In this document: positions 22,215 through 34,560 of the stretch, piece by piece
Layout of the letters: the number at the start of each line of letters is the position of its first letter
Position numbering within the stretch: position 1 is the first letter of the stretch
Notes under the pieces: model-generated
Seen by the model: the letters and a program-made list of their open reading frames with translations, nothing else
Database searches by the model: none
What the model was told of the DNA's origin: nothing
Source of the DNA: Brachionus rotundiformis
Taxonomy: Eukaryota > Rotifera > Eurotatoria > Ploima > Brachionidae
DNA length: 64,000 nucleotides
Assembly: GCA_016802295.1 (NCBI GenBank)
Contig: JAESIW010000090.1
Location: 611,729 to 675,728, forward strand
Reading direction: 5' to 3'
Position numbers and translations under genes: made by a program

Positions 22215-23360
22215 GTTTTATCATGCACGATTGAAATTCACATATTCTTTATAAGCTCGTTTAGTTATTGAATCAAGATGTTGTTGGAAAGCTAGAAGTC
22301 CTAAGAACCCTTATAAATAGTAGTTTGAATTTTTATATTTTTATTTAGTTTTTAATTGCAATTTAAACAATAAAGAATTATACAAAACAATTCAATATTT
22401 TTATTCAAGTCTCTATTGAGGCCTTAACAATTTTTTGCAGCGAATGGTTTATCTGATGTCAAACAGCCTGTATTAGACCTTACCATTTTATGATCTATTT
22501 TGTTTTGTTCCAACCATTTCCTTTAGTTTCACAAAAAAATGCTTATCGATTTGCTTAAAGAAGAAGTGTAGTTAAAGATAATGAATTCGTTTTAAAAGTT
22601 TTATTGAAAAAAATAAGAGTGAATATTAAAAAATTGCAAACAAAGAATAAGTTACTTGAATTTATAGTGAAGTTATTCATGCTCAAATAAAAATTGAATT
22701 TAACTGAATTGAATTTGTCATTTATTTTCAATTGCAATCTTTATAAACAGACTAGTGTTAATGTCCAGAAAATTGATAAAAAGATCAGTTATACAAAAGA
22801 CGTTTGCCATAATTTTTAATCTTCAGATATGGGATAACTTTTGATCTCATAAAACTGCTATCAAAATATTAAATCCATAAGTAAGTTGGTACAATGATTG
22901 TTAGATGGTAGCAAGGATAGTTTCATTGTGTGCTCAAGTAGTAATATACTTTTTGGCTAGGAAAATCTTGGATAAATTAGAAAAGAATACGAATATTGAA
23001 AAAAATTAGTTGAATAATAATTAAAATACATGTTTTTTAAATTAAATAACTTAATTTTCCTTTTTTAATTAATTTTATTTTTCAAAATTTTTAACCATTT
23101 AGACCAATGACAAAATTTTCAAGCTATCAGAATTAGGTCCCTTTTGTAGCATATCTATGGTCTAATCTTGCTAAAACCAATCATGGAAATCAAACTGCCC
23201 TTGCTATCATTTTACATTCATTGTTTTAGGTGGTCATTTTGTCGGTCCAATTTTTTCAGTGATACAGCATTAATTAAATTTAAAGGAATTAAAAAAAGAT
23301 ACTTTTTTAAACTATTTTATTTGTTAAGAAAAATAAGTAAATATAAAAAGATTTATCTGA

Positions 23361-23739
23361 AAATTTATGGTTTTGTGAAGTTCAGTACAAAAGAACAAAG
23401 CAAAGTGTAAAAAAATGAAATAACTTTTTTTCTAAAAGTTTAAAATTAATTCTATGAATGCTGAATGGTGCAACATTCTAAGTTGCATCAACTGTAAAAG
23501 TCTACTAATGATGTGCAAAATCTTTGCAAAATGCACTACACTCGATTATATTGAAATTTAATTTCTGCTGAACTCTGCAAAATTAGCAGACATAGATATT
23601 TGATGCAACTTTGAATGTTGCACCATTCTGCATTTACAGAATTAGGTTAAAACCTTTAGAAAAAAAGTTATTCAATTTTTCTACACTTTTTTCTGTTCTT
23701 TTTGCCATTTTGTACTGAATTTCACAAAACCAAAATTTA
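23361..23739. repeat. Foldback/MITE-like inverted-repeat element
   Basis: The arm at 23361-23490 is repeated as its reverse complement at 23601-23739, with about 110 bp of spacer. Shared arm landmarks include GGTTTTGTGAA, TTCAGTAC, AACTTTTTTTCTAAA and, at the inner ends, ATGGTGCAACATTC/AGTTGCATCA. Arms match well but not perfectly (several substitutions and small indels). There is no coding capacity. The inner-end motif recurs at 33617-33640. Most likely a non-autonomous DNA element; target-site duplications were not identified. Confidence 0.7.
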
Positions 23740-24547
23740 TTAAAACAAATAAAACTGACATTATAAGATTAAATAGAATATTAAAAATGCCAAAAAAACT
23801 ATAAAAACTAAAAACTTTTTTATTAATAAATTAAAAAAATTATTTAATAAAATATCACTTTTAAATTATTTTAAGCTAAGCGGACACGGTTTCGAAAATT
23901 TTTGGCCGAATTGGGGTCCGCTTGTACAGATTCCAACACTAGTCCATAATGGCTTATGTTTTTGACTTACCTCTAAATTATTAAAAAGTACCTCTAAAAT
24001 ATAACAATTTACCTCTAATTTATTAAAACATAAGCTAAATGGCTATTTATAAGCTATTTTTAATAAAAAAACTCTATTCTAATAAAAAAGTATCTAAAAT
24101 TGTAAATTAGCAGATATTTTATTTAAAAAAAATCTAATTAAAGAAAAAATATGTTTTGATTATATTATTAATTGACTGTTGCAATAACCATGCAAAAGCA
24201 ATGATTGATTGCATATCATTAAATAAATGTTAATCAATATATATGCTATCCATAATTATACAATGGAGAAGTGGTGAAATACCGTAACAGATTCCGAGTG
24301 ATCCTTTTGTGTTGGCAAATCTTTTTATTCTTAAAAATCAACCAGATTTGCTTTCACTTGTAACTGGTAAATATGGGTTTTTTCACTTAGTCCAAACCTG
24401 GTCTAATTAGAGATGGACAGTTTTTTTTTAACTGGAATAATTTATTAAAAGCAAACTTAAAAAAAATTTCTTAAAAAGCATAATTAAACATGATAAGATA
24501 AAATAAATGTCATAATTTAAAAACAAAAATAAAATTTCGTATATAAT

Positions 24548-25717
24548 TTATTTGCTAAACACATTGGCCACACTTTGCTTGGTACTATTTGAGCTAATAT
24601 TGAACATTTCGAATTGATTAAGCAATTTTTTGGTCAACGAGCTTATGTCGTCCAGATTGAATGAATTTTCGAGCTGGTCGGCCAACAGGTCGAGATCAGT
24701 GCTTGAAGTCCTCTTGCGCTTCAGGTACTCTTTTATCATGTTCATGATCATAATGGCCTCGAACTTCAACTTTGGCGAAGCCTTGTGATTTTCGTCATTG
24801 AGCAGCCACCTGAGTCTGGTGCCGGCCAAGTGCAAAACAGTCTTTCCATTGGTGTCCAGCGAGTGAATGTCGGCCCCGGCCTCGAGCAACAGAGTCACCA
24901 CGGGCACGTGGCTAGATATGATCGCCAGATGAATGGGCAGGTTGGAGACGCAGTCCCGGATGTTCGGGTTAGCGCCGTACTCCAGCAACAGCTTAACTAT
25001 GTCCAGAAAACCGCGCGAACAAGCTATGTGCAAACAAGTTCGCTGCTTGTCATCGTAGCAATTGACGTCAAACATGGCCGAGTCGAGCATTTCCGTAACT
25101 AGACAACAACAAATAATTATCTTTCTCTTATCAAGGATTATTTTTTCCAAATACCTGTTTTCAAGTCGTTGGCTAGCACTGCTTGAAAGAGCTTTTTGTT
25201 GTGATTATCTAAGATTAAATTTAATGATTTGGATATAGGTAGGATAGAGTGAGTTACAGTCTAGGAGTTTTTTGTCGTGGATGGCCTTGGTCTGGAGACG
25301 CTTGAGCCTGGTGGTCGAGTTGAACAAGTTGAGGTTGTTGAGTGTGCTGGGTCTTTTGGGGTTTGGATGAGGTTTTTTGAGCGGGTTGTAGCCGAACTTG
25401 CCTTTGCTGAGCTTTGAGCGAAGGTTGCTTGAGTTGAAAAGCTCGTTACAGATGAGGTCCATCTTGGTCGATCTGGAAATGGTCTCGTTGCTTATCTCAA
25501 AAGTGTGAGTATCATCGCTGGTGCTTTTGCACTCGCGTCTGATTGGCAGCGACGAGTGTGCCCTTAGCGCTCTTGACTCCATCAAGCCTGGGCCAATGCT
25601 GTCCTCGGCACATGACTTCTTGAGCTGATAGAGTGGCACTATCGGTTGACTAGATGTGGCTGGAAGGCCGGACACGCTCACTAGTGAATGACCTGACGAT
25701 TTCGACTCGTCTAGCAT
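24548..25717 (-). CDS. ANKRD54: ANKRD54 homolog
   Basis: Exons 25258-25717, 25155-25208 and 24548-25098 join in frame to 354 codons. The first exon encodes a Ser/Pro/Lys-rich unstructured N-terminus. The middle exon gives NKKLFQAVLANDLKT, where the ankyrin domain begins. Ankyrin repeats follow: RTCLHIACSRGFLDIVKLLL, NLPIHLAIISSHVPVVTLLL and GKTVLHLAGTRLRWLL. The C-terminal helix MIKEYLKRKR...LADQLENSF matches the ANKRD54 C-terminus (human IHMLREYLERL...LCTRLQ). ANKRD54/Liar binds LYN and BTK and helps nucleocytoplasmic shuttling in vertebrates; whether that applies here is inference. The tiny 54-nt second exon is easily missed by gene finders. Confidence 0.85.
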
Positions 25718-27989
25718 CTTATTTGTTTATTTTTTTATTTTTTTTTTCAGTTTAATTGTAATTAAGTATCATTTGGAATTTTATTAATGGAAAAAAAAAC
25801 TTTTTTTTTCAAGGAAAAATGCGACTAAAGAATAAATTAAAAAAATAATTATTTTCCTGTAATTTGTTCAAGTTTTGCGTTTCTTCTAAAAATCAAATTT
25901 AAGAATTTTGGGCCTAATATTAATAATTTTGCTGGTTTTTATAGAGTACATGAATGAATAGGTGTCTATTGGATCGTGTTCGATGTATAGACAAAAATAT
26001 TGTCTCAATATTTTTAAAACAAACAGCTACTTTTTGTTAGGGTCTGCAATGAGTTGAACAATTTGATTAAAGACTTTTTAGGACGTTGGGGTGATGATAG
26101 TGTTTATTTTTTAACATAAAAATGAAGTGTTAATTAATTATAAAACTTTTTGGCTCAATTAAAGACTATAATTCTGCTCTAAATATTTCTCAATAACAAA
26201 TTTAATAAAATTTACCTCAAATTGAATAACAAAATAATAAATTTATTAAATAAATATCTAATATAAACTTAATTGTAATTTATTAATAAACATTATTCAT
26301 AGAATTAAAAAAAAAAAGTGAATTCATCTCTAAAATAATAATAAAATAATTTTTGTAATATTTTTGTAAAAAATCACAGATATTTACGATTATTTTTTGC
26401 AGCAACCACTTGGTCAATAGAAATATATTTTTTTAACTAATATAGAATCGCATTGAATCGAAAATTGCTAATTATTAACAATTAAATCGTATTCAAATTG
26501 AGTTTTGAAATTGGAAACTACAAGTCATCCAAACTACAGCTGTAAGATCTATTCAGACTCTTAAAACCTTCTCCAACAATTGTTGTAATAAGAAATGAAT
26601 TCTTGAACTTGTATATTTGTCTACATTTGTATTGTCAAAATTACTTAGTAGCCACAAAAATGGTCAAACAGCATTTAATTCAATCATAAACATTTATAAT
26701 ATTTTTCAGAATACAAGATGTTTTAAAAAGATTCCTCTTCGGGACAACGTGGTATACATCAATAAAACCATTTATAACTGTGCCTCAGGAAGAAGGTCTC
26801 CTTCAATGTTAAAAGAAGTGTCAAGACCCAGCTTAAATGCCTAGGCAGAAAATAAACTTAGTATAGATAAAATCGGACAGAGGTTAAGTAGCCTCTTCTA
26901 ACTTTCCTATCCCCATTCATGATGCTTTCTGACTTTCTTTTAATTTTTATTCTTCTATTTTTAGCTTTCTCTTTATCATAACTGTGTTTTCTATCTTATC
27001 ATTTATTACCGACTATTAAAACAAATGATCAAATTTAAATGATAATTAAAATAGTTTTAATTTTTTTTACCTGAAGGAGCTCGGGCTCGAACAGAAATAC
27101 TAAATAATTATAAAAAAAATAAATAATTAATTGCTTATTTGAATTATAAATGGCTTTTTCTAGCATTTACTATAAAAAAAGTAATAATAATGGAATATTA
27201 GTGTAGTGTGGCAATTTTAAAAGCAGAACTAAATCAGCAAACTTAAAAAAACAAACAAAACTTAATTTAAAAGATTTACTTATAAATAAATCTTAAGAAT
27301 TTCAAAACTATTATTATTTGTAGAATCTCACATGTTTATACTTGAGTTCAATATATTTATTCACATCCTGTATCTCTTTTTCTTTTAATCTTTTAGACTT
27401 TGAATACTTCTTTTATTTAACAAGTTCTGATCGCATCTACACTTTATAAATACATAATAAACAATTGTCACAAGATCTCACAAGTATTGGTAGTAGTAGT
27501 AGGTTTAAGTTAAATTTAACCATTACTCAATGCTTTTGGATCTCTTACCGACAGTCTTTCCTAATCATTAACATTTCCTTATCTATTTTTGTCACATCAC
27601 ATCTTCTATTAAACTTGATAGCTCTTCTTTGGACTTTTTCGAGGGTTTAAATGTCAATCGGCGGAAGGAGAAACTAAAATCACCAAAAATAGAAAGAATA
27701 TGATAAATTTTTAATTGAAACTTATTTTTAATAATAATTCTATGTTTTATCAGTTAAATTAAATTCTCAAATTAAGAAAAAAATTAATATTCAATACTCA
27801 AAATTCCAAACTATAAAGATGTATCAATTAAATCGAGAAAATGAGACCAATAAAGTCTAATGATTCGAAAAAATTTTCTAATTATACTTGAGGAATGTTT
27901 TTGTAAATTATTAGAAAAAGTTTTAAAATTGGTTTAATTAATTGAAAGAAGTATTGATTGAATAAAGTTGAAAACAAATCATTAAAATA
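25718..27989. other. Gene-poor region
   Basis: AT-rich, no gene supported. A possible LINE remnant is at 27545-27650 (listed). The plus-strand frame at 26617-26844 is less AT-rich at its end but has no family resemblance. Confidence 0.45.
27545..27650 (-). repeat. Possible LINE reverse-transcriptase tail remnant
   Basis: A minus-strand frame reads TLEKVQRRAIKF then KEMLMIRKDCR; (I/L)EKVQRRATK is a recurrent motif near the end of non-LTR reverse transcriptases. The piece is short, degenerate and bounded by stops, so this is a weak call. Confidence 0.25.
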
Positions 27990-28457
27990 TCACATTTTTC
28001 GGTTTTTTAATTCAGTTCCCATTTGAACTAGAGAGCATAAACCACACCATAAAATGGTACAATGGTCTGAACAAATGGAGCCCTTTGGATACAAAATTAA
28101 ATAGTTTATTAGTTATCAATTTTACTCTCTTCTTTACTTCAATGTTATATTTTGTGCGAATTTTGGTTCTTAAAGGAACCAGACCGCCAAATAAGCATGA
28201 ACAGCAAGTTTCGTCTGCGTCACTGAACAACTTGATTTGGTAGCATAGTGGACAAAAAAATGCAAAGCAGCACTCACCCATATCATCACAACAGCCACAT
28301 ATATCGTTACTCCATTGTTGACTTAATTGGCTACTCAGAAAAATTTAAATTTTAATAATAATATGAATTTTAAAAAATTCTCCCTTTACCCTTGATAATA
28401 TAGTTGTGGTTGATAAGTCTGTACAGGAACATTTGGATAAAATTGATTGTTTTGCAT
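27990..28457 (-). CDS. PLAC8-domain cysteine-rich protein, copy 1
   Basis: Exons 28390-28457, 28138-28330 and 27990-28082 give 117 codons. After a short Gln/Tyr/Pro-rich N-terminus the PLAC8 (onzin/cornifelin) domain shows WSNDICGCCDDMGECCFAFF, CPLC, CCSCLFGGLVPLRTKIRTKY and, from the last exon, CSDHCTILWCGLCSLVQMGT. Reading through the 55-nt second intron instead gives a cysteine-poor tail, so splicing is needed. PLAC8 proteins are membrane-associated and cysteine-rich; plant relatives affect cell number and metal transport, and animal ones differ widely. The last 93 nt, the intron and most of exon 2 are identical to copy 2 (302 bp), while the N-terminal parts differ. Confidence 0.82.
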
Positions 28458-30309
28458 TTTTTTCAAATCTAATTTTATTATTATAATTATCTTTATTATT
28501 TTTTTGTTCAATATTTGAATTTAAATTTGAAATAAGTTTAAATTAAATCCTATTTAAAAAAAATAAAACTAAAAAAAATTGTGATTAAATTTACATTTAA
28601 ATACTAATCATTATAGTTGAATTAATAATTGATAATAAAAAATATTTTAAATCATTAAGATTCTTGACAATTGAAAGAAAGAATATTTTTTGAAAAAAAT
28701 TGAATCTTTTTTGTCAAATACTGAATTAGGCGAATATATTTATTTTAAGAATTATCTATTAAAGTAAGCTTATCACCTGAAATAAAAACTATTATGATAA
28801 TATTTTTATCAAGTAAAAGCATAATCAAATATTGTGAAATTTTTAGTTTTTTTATTCATTCTTGTCAAAAAAAAACAGATACCTCGAGTTAAGTCTTTTT
28901 AAATTAAGTTAAATCAAGTTTTTTAAAAAATTTAACTTTTATTATTTAACTAGAAATGTCCATTTATTTGAATTAATTGCATTATTTATTTATTTGTTTC
29001 AAAAAACACCTCTTGGGTGATGTAAAGTAAAATATGGTAAAAAAAGTAAAAATTTCAAAAACCAAAAGAAAATAAGACACTTCGATCTTGCTTTGTTTTG
29101 TATTTTACTTTTTGAATCCTTATTTAAGCTTTGAATAATTATTTTGTTTTATAAATAACATAAAATTAATAAAAATAAAATTGAAAGTGAAATAAAGCTT
29201 TAAGATGCTTTGGTTAGAAGTTGCAGGATAAGATCGTTCTTTGGATCATTCAGGTTAGCTTTCAAGCAAAATTTTCTCCTTATTATTTATTTCAGTTAAA
29301 AAATTTGTAATAATTTTGATTGAAAATTAAATGATAATTGTTAAATAATATCTATTAATCAAATCTTTTCACAATGAAAATCCTTATCTGTTGATTTATT
29401 TTCAAGATTTTTTTCCAAAGTGTAGAATACAATTTAACTAAATTTAGAAAATTTTCTACATGTTTTACATAGATTTATTTTAGAAAAGAAGAATTTGAAA
29501 ACCACTTCAATCAGCTGATCATCTATGGGTCAGCCAAACATTCTTGAATATGAATAATATATATTCTTTAAAATAATTCAAATAGCTAATTTAAAAGGAA
29601 ATCCTATTTTGTCAAAAAATGCGATCTAAGGAAAACATAAAATTTGGCTGAATGTCACTTATTTTGGCAAAGATTTTGGTAAATATTTAATTTTTATCCA
29701 TATTGATTAGATAACAATATAATCCGAGATTATACTCTCTTTTCCATGTTCATACTCAATCAAAATAGTGAGTACTCAGTCGAGAGCCATCTTTCCAACA
29801 AAGAATATATATTTTTTACAAGACACTTCCTTTAGAATCTGAGCAAGAAGTCTATACATCAATCATCCAACATATTCGATTTTGATATTGAAATTAAAGG
29901 TTCTATTTAGTTTATTGAAAGATAGTAGAGCTATCCATTGTATTAATTCTAATTCTAAAAAAGATAATCATAATCTTTGGTCACTATTAAAAAAGATTTG
30001 AGATTTTGATTAAATTATTAATTAAAAATTTTTGAAATTAGATTATAAAAGAATTATTAATTAATTTTTTATCTACACAAGAAAAATTATTTTTGTTAAA
30101 AAAGATGCATCAAAGCATGCTCCATTATGTTGCAGTATTTTTTAAAATATTTTTTATTTAAGTAAATAATTAAAAGTTTTAATTTATCAAAAAAGAAAAA
30201 TTTTTGTTCTGTTAATTTAATGAAATTCACAATACCTTTAATTATTTTAATTAATTATTTGATTTTGTAGAAATTGATTAAATAAAGTTCAAAACAAATC
30301 ATTAAAATA
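28458..30309. other. Spacer between PLAC8 copies 1 and 2
   Basis: AT-rich, no ORF supported. Short stretches (around 28840-28870 and 29450-29475) resemble places downstream of copy 2 (around 31290-31320 and 31490-31515), as expected from tandem duplication of a unit larger than the gene. Confidence 0.45.
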
Positions 30310-30879
30310 TCACATTTTTCGGTTTTTTAATTCAGTTCCCATTTGAACTAGAGAGCATAAACCACACCATAAAATGGTACAATGGTCTGAACAAATGGAG
30401 CCCTTTGGATACAAAATTAAATAGTTTATTAGTTATCAATTTTACTCTCTTCTTTACTTCAATGTTATATTTTGTGCGAATTTTGGTTCTTAAAGGAACC
30501 AGACCGCCAAATAAGCATGAACAGCAAGTTTCGTCTGCGTCACTGAACAACTTGATTTGGTAGCATAGTGGACAAAAAAATGCAAAGCAGCAATCACCAA
30601 TATTATCAAAACAATTACATAAACCGTTAGTCCACTGTTGACTGCTTTGATTAATTGGTCCATTATAAAGTCTCTGATCACCTCCGCTTTTGATAATGAT
30701 CGGCTGGCTACCCAAAAAAAAATAAATACTTAATATTTATAAATTAAAAAAGTCTACGATTGATAATAAGCATGCGGCTGAGAACTCTGGATCTGAGTAT
30801 AATCTCCTTGTTGATAAATGGAGTTTGGTGCAACAGGAGCACTTGGTCCCAAATTTGGATAAAATTGATTGTTATGCAT
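30310..30879 (-). CDS. PLAC8-domain cysteine-rich protein, copy 2
   Basis: Exons 30758-30879, 30458-30707 and 30310-30402 give 154 codons. The N-terminus is longer than in copy 1 and rich in Gln, Pro, Ser and Tyr (MHNNQFYPNLGPSAPVAP), with a second disordered stretch in exon 2 (RLYNGPINQSSQQW). The PLAC8 domain begins TNGLCNCFDNIGDCCFAFF and from there is identical in protein to copy 1. Intron positions and phases match copies 1 and 3. All expected cysteines are present. Function unknown beyond the family. Confidence 0.82.
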
Positions 30880-31797
30880 TTAATATTGACTAGATTTTAA
30901 TTATGTCTATTAAAAAAAAATGAAAAAATATCTTTTGTTTAATTTTTTCATCTTCATTTTATTTATGGTATTGATTTTTTTTAAATTTTATTATTTTTAA
31001 TTTAATTTAAAATAAGTTAAAAATTGAGTCTTCCTTTTCGGTTTCTTCTTAGAAAAAAAACTGGAAAAATTATAATATTTTAAATCTATTATTAAATTAA
31101 ATATTATATCTTAAATCATTACGATCGTTTTAGAGGAAATATATTTTTTGGATTTTTTTAAATGGAGAACTAGATGCATATTTGATTTCAGAAATTTTAT
31201 TTACTGTCATAAGCTTATCTCTTGAATTAATATATATTCCATATTATATCTTTTTTTTCAAAATAAAACATAATTTATTGAAAATTTCTTACTCTTTTGT
31301 TTTATTCTTGGCAAAAATTGAGTCATGATAGACTATAATACTCCATGAGTAAAATAGAACTATTATCATTTAATAAGAAATATTCACTTTTTTAGTAAGG
31401 TAAATTGATTAAATAATATTTACTAGTTTTTCTATTTATCTTTTGAAAATTATTTTACCAAGTGTATAATATTATTGTATAAATTTAAAAAATTTTTCCA
31501 CCTGTTTTACATAGATGCAATGTAAAAAGCCCAATATCTAAATTTTTCTAATTCTTTTAATTAAGAGAGTTATTTGTAAAAAATAAGCAGCGTATAATTA
31601 CACTATTTCTTATCGTAAATTTTAACAAAAAACCACTTAAAGCTAAAAATTTTAATTGTAAAAAAATTAATAAAATTATTTAAAAATTAAATAAAAAATT
31701 ATTTTTACATTATTCTTTCAATCGATTTTTTATTTTTAAAATTAAATTATTAACTAAAAAAATACATAATATTGTCAGAATTTTCTTATATGATTTT
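30880..31797. other. Spacer between PLAC8 copies 2 and 3
   Basis: AT-rich, with dispersed similarity to the spacer upstream of copy 1 (see that entry). No gene supported. Confidence 0.45.
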
Positions 31798-32343
31798 CTA
31801 AATGTCTACGGTTTTGTTTAACTCATTTCCCATTTGGATCATTGAACAGACAGGACAAAATATGACAGAAAAAAAGTCTGAACAAATGGAACCCTTTGAA
31901 AATAAAATCTAATAGTTTATTTGTTACCAATTTTAATCTCTTTTTTACTTCAATGTTATTTTGTGTGCGAATCTTGGTTCTTAAAGGAACCAGACCGCCA
32001 AATAAGCATGAAAAGCAAGTTTCGTTGGCTCTCTTGAAAAGGCTCATTTTATAAAATGGTGAACAAAACAACGCAAGACAGCATTCTTCCATGTCCTCAA
32101 AACAATTAAACAATCCAGTGGACCATTGGCGATTGTGATATTGTTGATAAAATCCTCTTGGATTTACAAAAGTTGGTTCGCTTTATGTACAAAAGATTAT
32201 ATATAAGATGTTTGAAAAACATTTTCTATTTACGGTGGATAATGGAACACTGGTTGACCAGTTTGGACTTTGTATGATTGATCTTGCATCATATTTATCG
32301 ATTCTGGCGTGGTTGGTGACGATGGCGACAAAGGAGCAAACAT
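31798..32343 (-). CDS. PLAC8-domain protein, copy 3 (diverged)
   Basis: Exons 32234-32343, 31949-32180 and 31798-31893 give 145 codons. N-terminus MFAPLSPSSPTTPE, then Gln/Tyr/Pro-rich sequence, then the PLAC8 domain WSTGLFNCFEDMEECCLALF. Compared with copies 1 and 2 several cysteines are replaced: CPLC is CSPF, CCSC is CFSC, and CSDHC is CSDFF. The core SCLFGGLVPLRTKIRT is unchanged. Frame and splice sites are intact, so it looks like a functional but diverged paralog rather than a pseudogene. Confidence 0.78.
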
Positions 32344-34121
32344 TTTTTGATTTTGCACTTAAAAAAAAATCTTTTTTTAATTTGAACAGAAAATAAAAAC
32401 TCTTTATTTTAATATAAAACTTTGACTTCAAAACTAGTCTAAGCTGTGTGTTGATATAATTAATTTAAATTATAAAGATGCTTAAAAAAATTATAAAGAA
32501 AACCACAGCGGGAATTTCTCTTAGTAAACGTTTAATCTAAAAATCATTTATTTAAAAAAAGATCTTATTTAATATTTTATAATTTAGAAAAATTTGTTCT
32601 ATAAAGCTTAACAAATAAGCTAAAAGTTTATTAGTTTGATTTTTATTATACTTTTCTTTAATATCAATTTTAAAAATAAATTTTTTAAGTTAAAACAAAA
32701 TCATTATATCAATTTAATTTTTTTCAATTATTGTTTAATTGCTTGACTTCTACAATAAGTGACGAAAATTTAAAAGAATAACCAGAACTATAAAAAACTA
32801 AATACATATGAAAAATCGGATTAAATGAAAATTTAGTTAATTTTAAACTTTTATTTAAAAAATGAAATTTATTATGAATACAATAAGTTATTTAAAATTT
32901 CTCTACAAACTTTATTCTTTGTATTAACACCACTATCATTTCCATTGTAATTCAAAATACATTATTCGTTAAATTCCTTAAATCGAGATCGAATCACACT
33001 CTGATTGCTGAAGAAATCAACAATTTTTTAAAAAATAAGAACATACAAGCGCAACTAAATTCCATACTCCTCTAATTGTGTTTTCTAATCAAAATTTTTC
33101 TTTGATTTAAAACTTTTCTAAAAAGAGGGCTTTGTCCGCTCGAAACTGTCTTGGAAGTAGAACTCCGAAAAGAAGAAAACTGCGTGTCGAAGCAACAAAC
33201 CAAAACGATTAAATATTTGAATTTGTAATTTGTTGATTGTCATCGAATTAAACTAGTCTCAATCCTTCTCCTGGATCATGATGACTGACTTGAAATTTTA
33301 CATTTAAAAAAGTAACATCAAATAGCAAATATATTGTGCTCAAAAAATATGCTCAAGGTAGCAAAGCTTAAATCACCTAGTTCTATATAACGTCAAATTA
33401 AAAAATATAAAAAAATTTCTGAAATTATTTAGCCTATTAATAAGCTCTATCTATGTAAATTTAATAAAACATTATCACAAAAAAGACATCGATTCGTTGG
33501 AAACGAGAAATTTCTTTATTCTGATTCTGTAAATAAACAACTGAAGTTTTTTCTTATTTCCTACAATCAGTCAAATTTTTAAATGATCGAGAGTCACGAA
33601 ATGGATCATGTTCTATGATGCAACATTCGAAATTGCATCAAAATAGTTTACTCAAATTAAATTGTGTAGTCTAAAGAAGGAATTTTTCTTGATTAAATAA
33701 TGAAACTAATGCTAATTTTTAGGATATGAATGTCTTATCTCTAAATAAAGAAATTACTGCCGAATAAAAATTAAAGAATCTAGTGCAAATGAAAGCAATG
33801 ATAAAATTTGATTGATTCCTTGACTTTATTAAAATTTTCTTGGTTAATAATAATCAAGAAATAGAAAACTCTTATTTACATAATACAAATTTTAACTTTC
33901 CAAAAATAAGTAAACCATTCTATATATTTACATTATATCTAAAAATAAGTCAAGATATAATATAATTACCAGTAATTTCGAAATCGATAATATAAAAAAC
34001 TCTTTTAAAAATATAAAAATTTTTGATCATTTTACTTTAGTCAACTTTCCTCCATTTAAAAGAATTGCTAACACGCTCAAAAAAAAAGAAGAAAAAAACT
34101 TCCTACTATTCTAAATGTAAT
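32344..34121. other. Gene-poor region with a repeat remnant
   Basis: AT-rich. At 33617-33640 there is a palindrome with TGATGCAA/TTGCATCA arms that matches the inner arm end of the element at 23361-23739. No gene seen. Confidence 0.45.
33617..33640. repeat. Solitary copy of the inverted-repeat inner motif
   Basis: TGATGCAACATTCGAAATTG followed by CATCA closely matches the inner arm end of the element at 23361-23739 (GGTGCAACATTCTAAGTTGC...). Likely a remnant of the same repeat family. Confidence 0.45.
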
Positions 34122-34560
34122 GCTTACATTTTAGTTTTTCATAAGGACGAAAAAACTTATGGAGAAGCATTTAGATTTATTAAAGATCACAGTGAATCCG
34201 ATGACAGTTATGGCCAATTTTGAAATTGCAAGCATTAACGCAATAAAGTTTCACTTTCCTAAAGTGATTCTGAAAGGTTGTTGGTTCCATTTTCGTCAAG
34301 CTGTTTTTAGAAATGCAGTACAATTTGATTTAAAACAGCACTATCACAAAGATGAATATAGAGAATTTATTGATTTATTAGAAGCTCTCTCGCTTTTTTA
34401 AGAATTCCAAAAAATAAAAGCCTACATGCCTAACGATTTAAAATGTGACCACCTTTATAAATATTTTGAACGCCAGTGGGTTAAAAATACGAACATTTCA
34501 GAGTGGAATCATCACAACTCAATAATAAACAAAGAAAAAGAGTTTAGCTTTGAGTTAGAT
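34122..34560 (+). pseudogene. MULE-type transposase fragment, broken
   Basis: Mutator-like (FLYWCH/MULE) transposase core. The upstream frame reads FHKDEKTYGEAFRFIKDH, the usual lead-in, and stops at about 34220; the match then moves to another frame with MTVMANFEIASINAIKFHFP and GCWFHFRQAVFR, the DDE-region and C/H block. A stop at 34399-34401 interrupts it, and the same frame goes on with AYMPNDLKCDHLYKYFERQW and ISEWNHH. So at least one frameshift and one stop separate family blocks in order. No terminal inverted repeats were recognised. Confidence 0.7.

Larger units (their letters stand above)
20886..24547. other. Gene-poor region
   Basis: 3.7 kb of very AT-rich DNA. It contains one exon-like open stretch (22016-22214) and one inverted-repeat element (23361-23739), both listed separately. 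The 60-80 codon frames seen elsewhere here are AT-driven and were not called. Confidence 0.5.

Noticed and set aside
26617..26844. Plus-strand 75-codon frame
   Set aside because: No recognisable domain, no splice context, and no consistent coding composition.
27060..27110. A GTTCGAGCCC-like stretch resembling a tRNA T-arm (minus strand)
   Set aside because: No matching acceptor stem, D-arm or anticodon arm could be found at the right distance.
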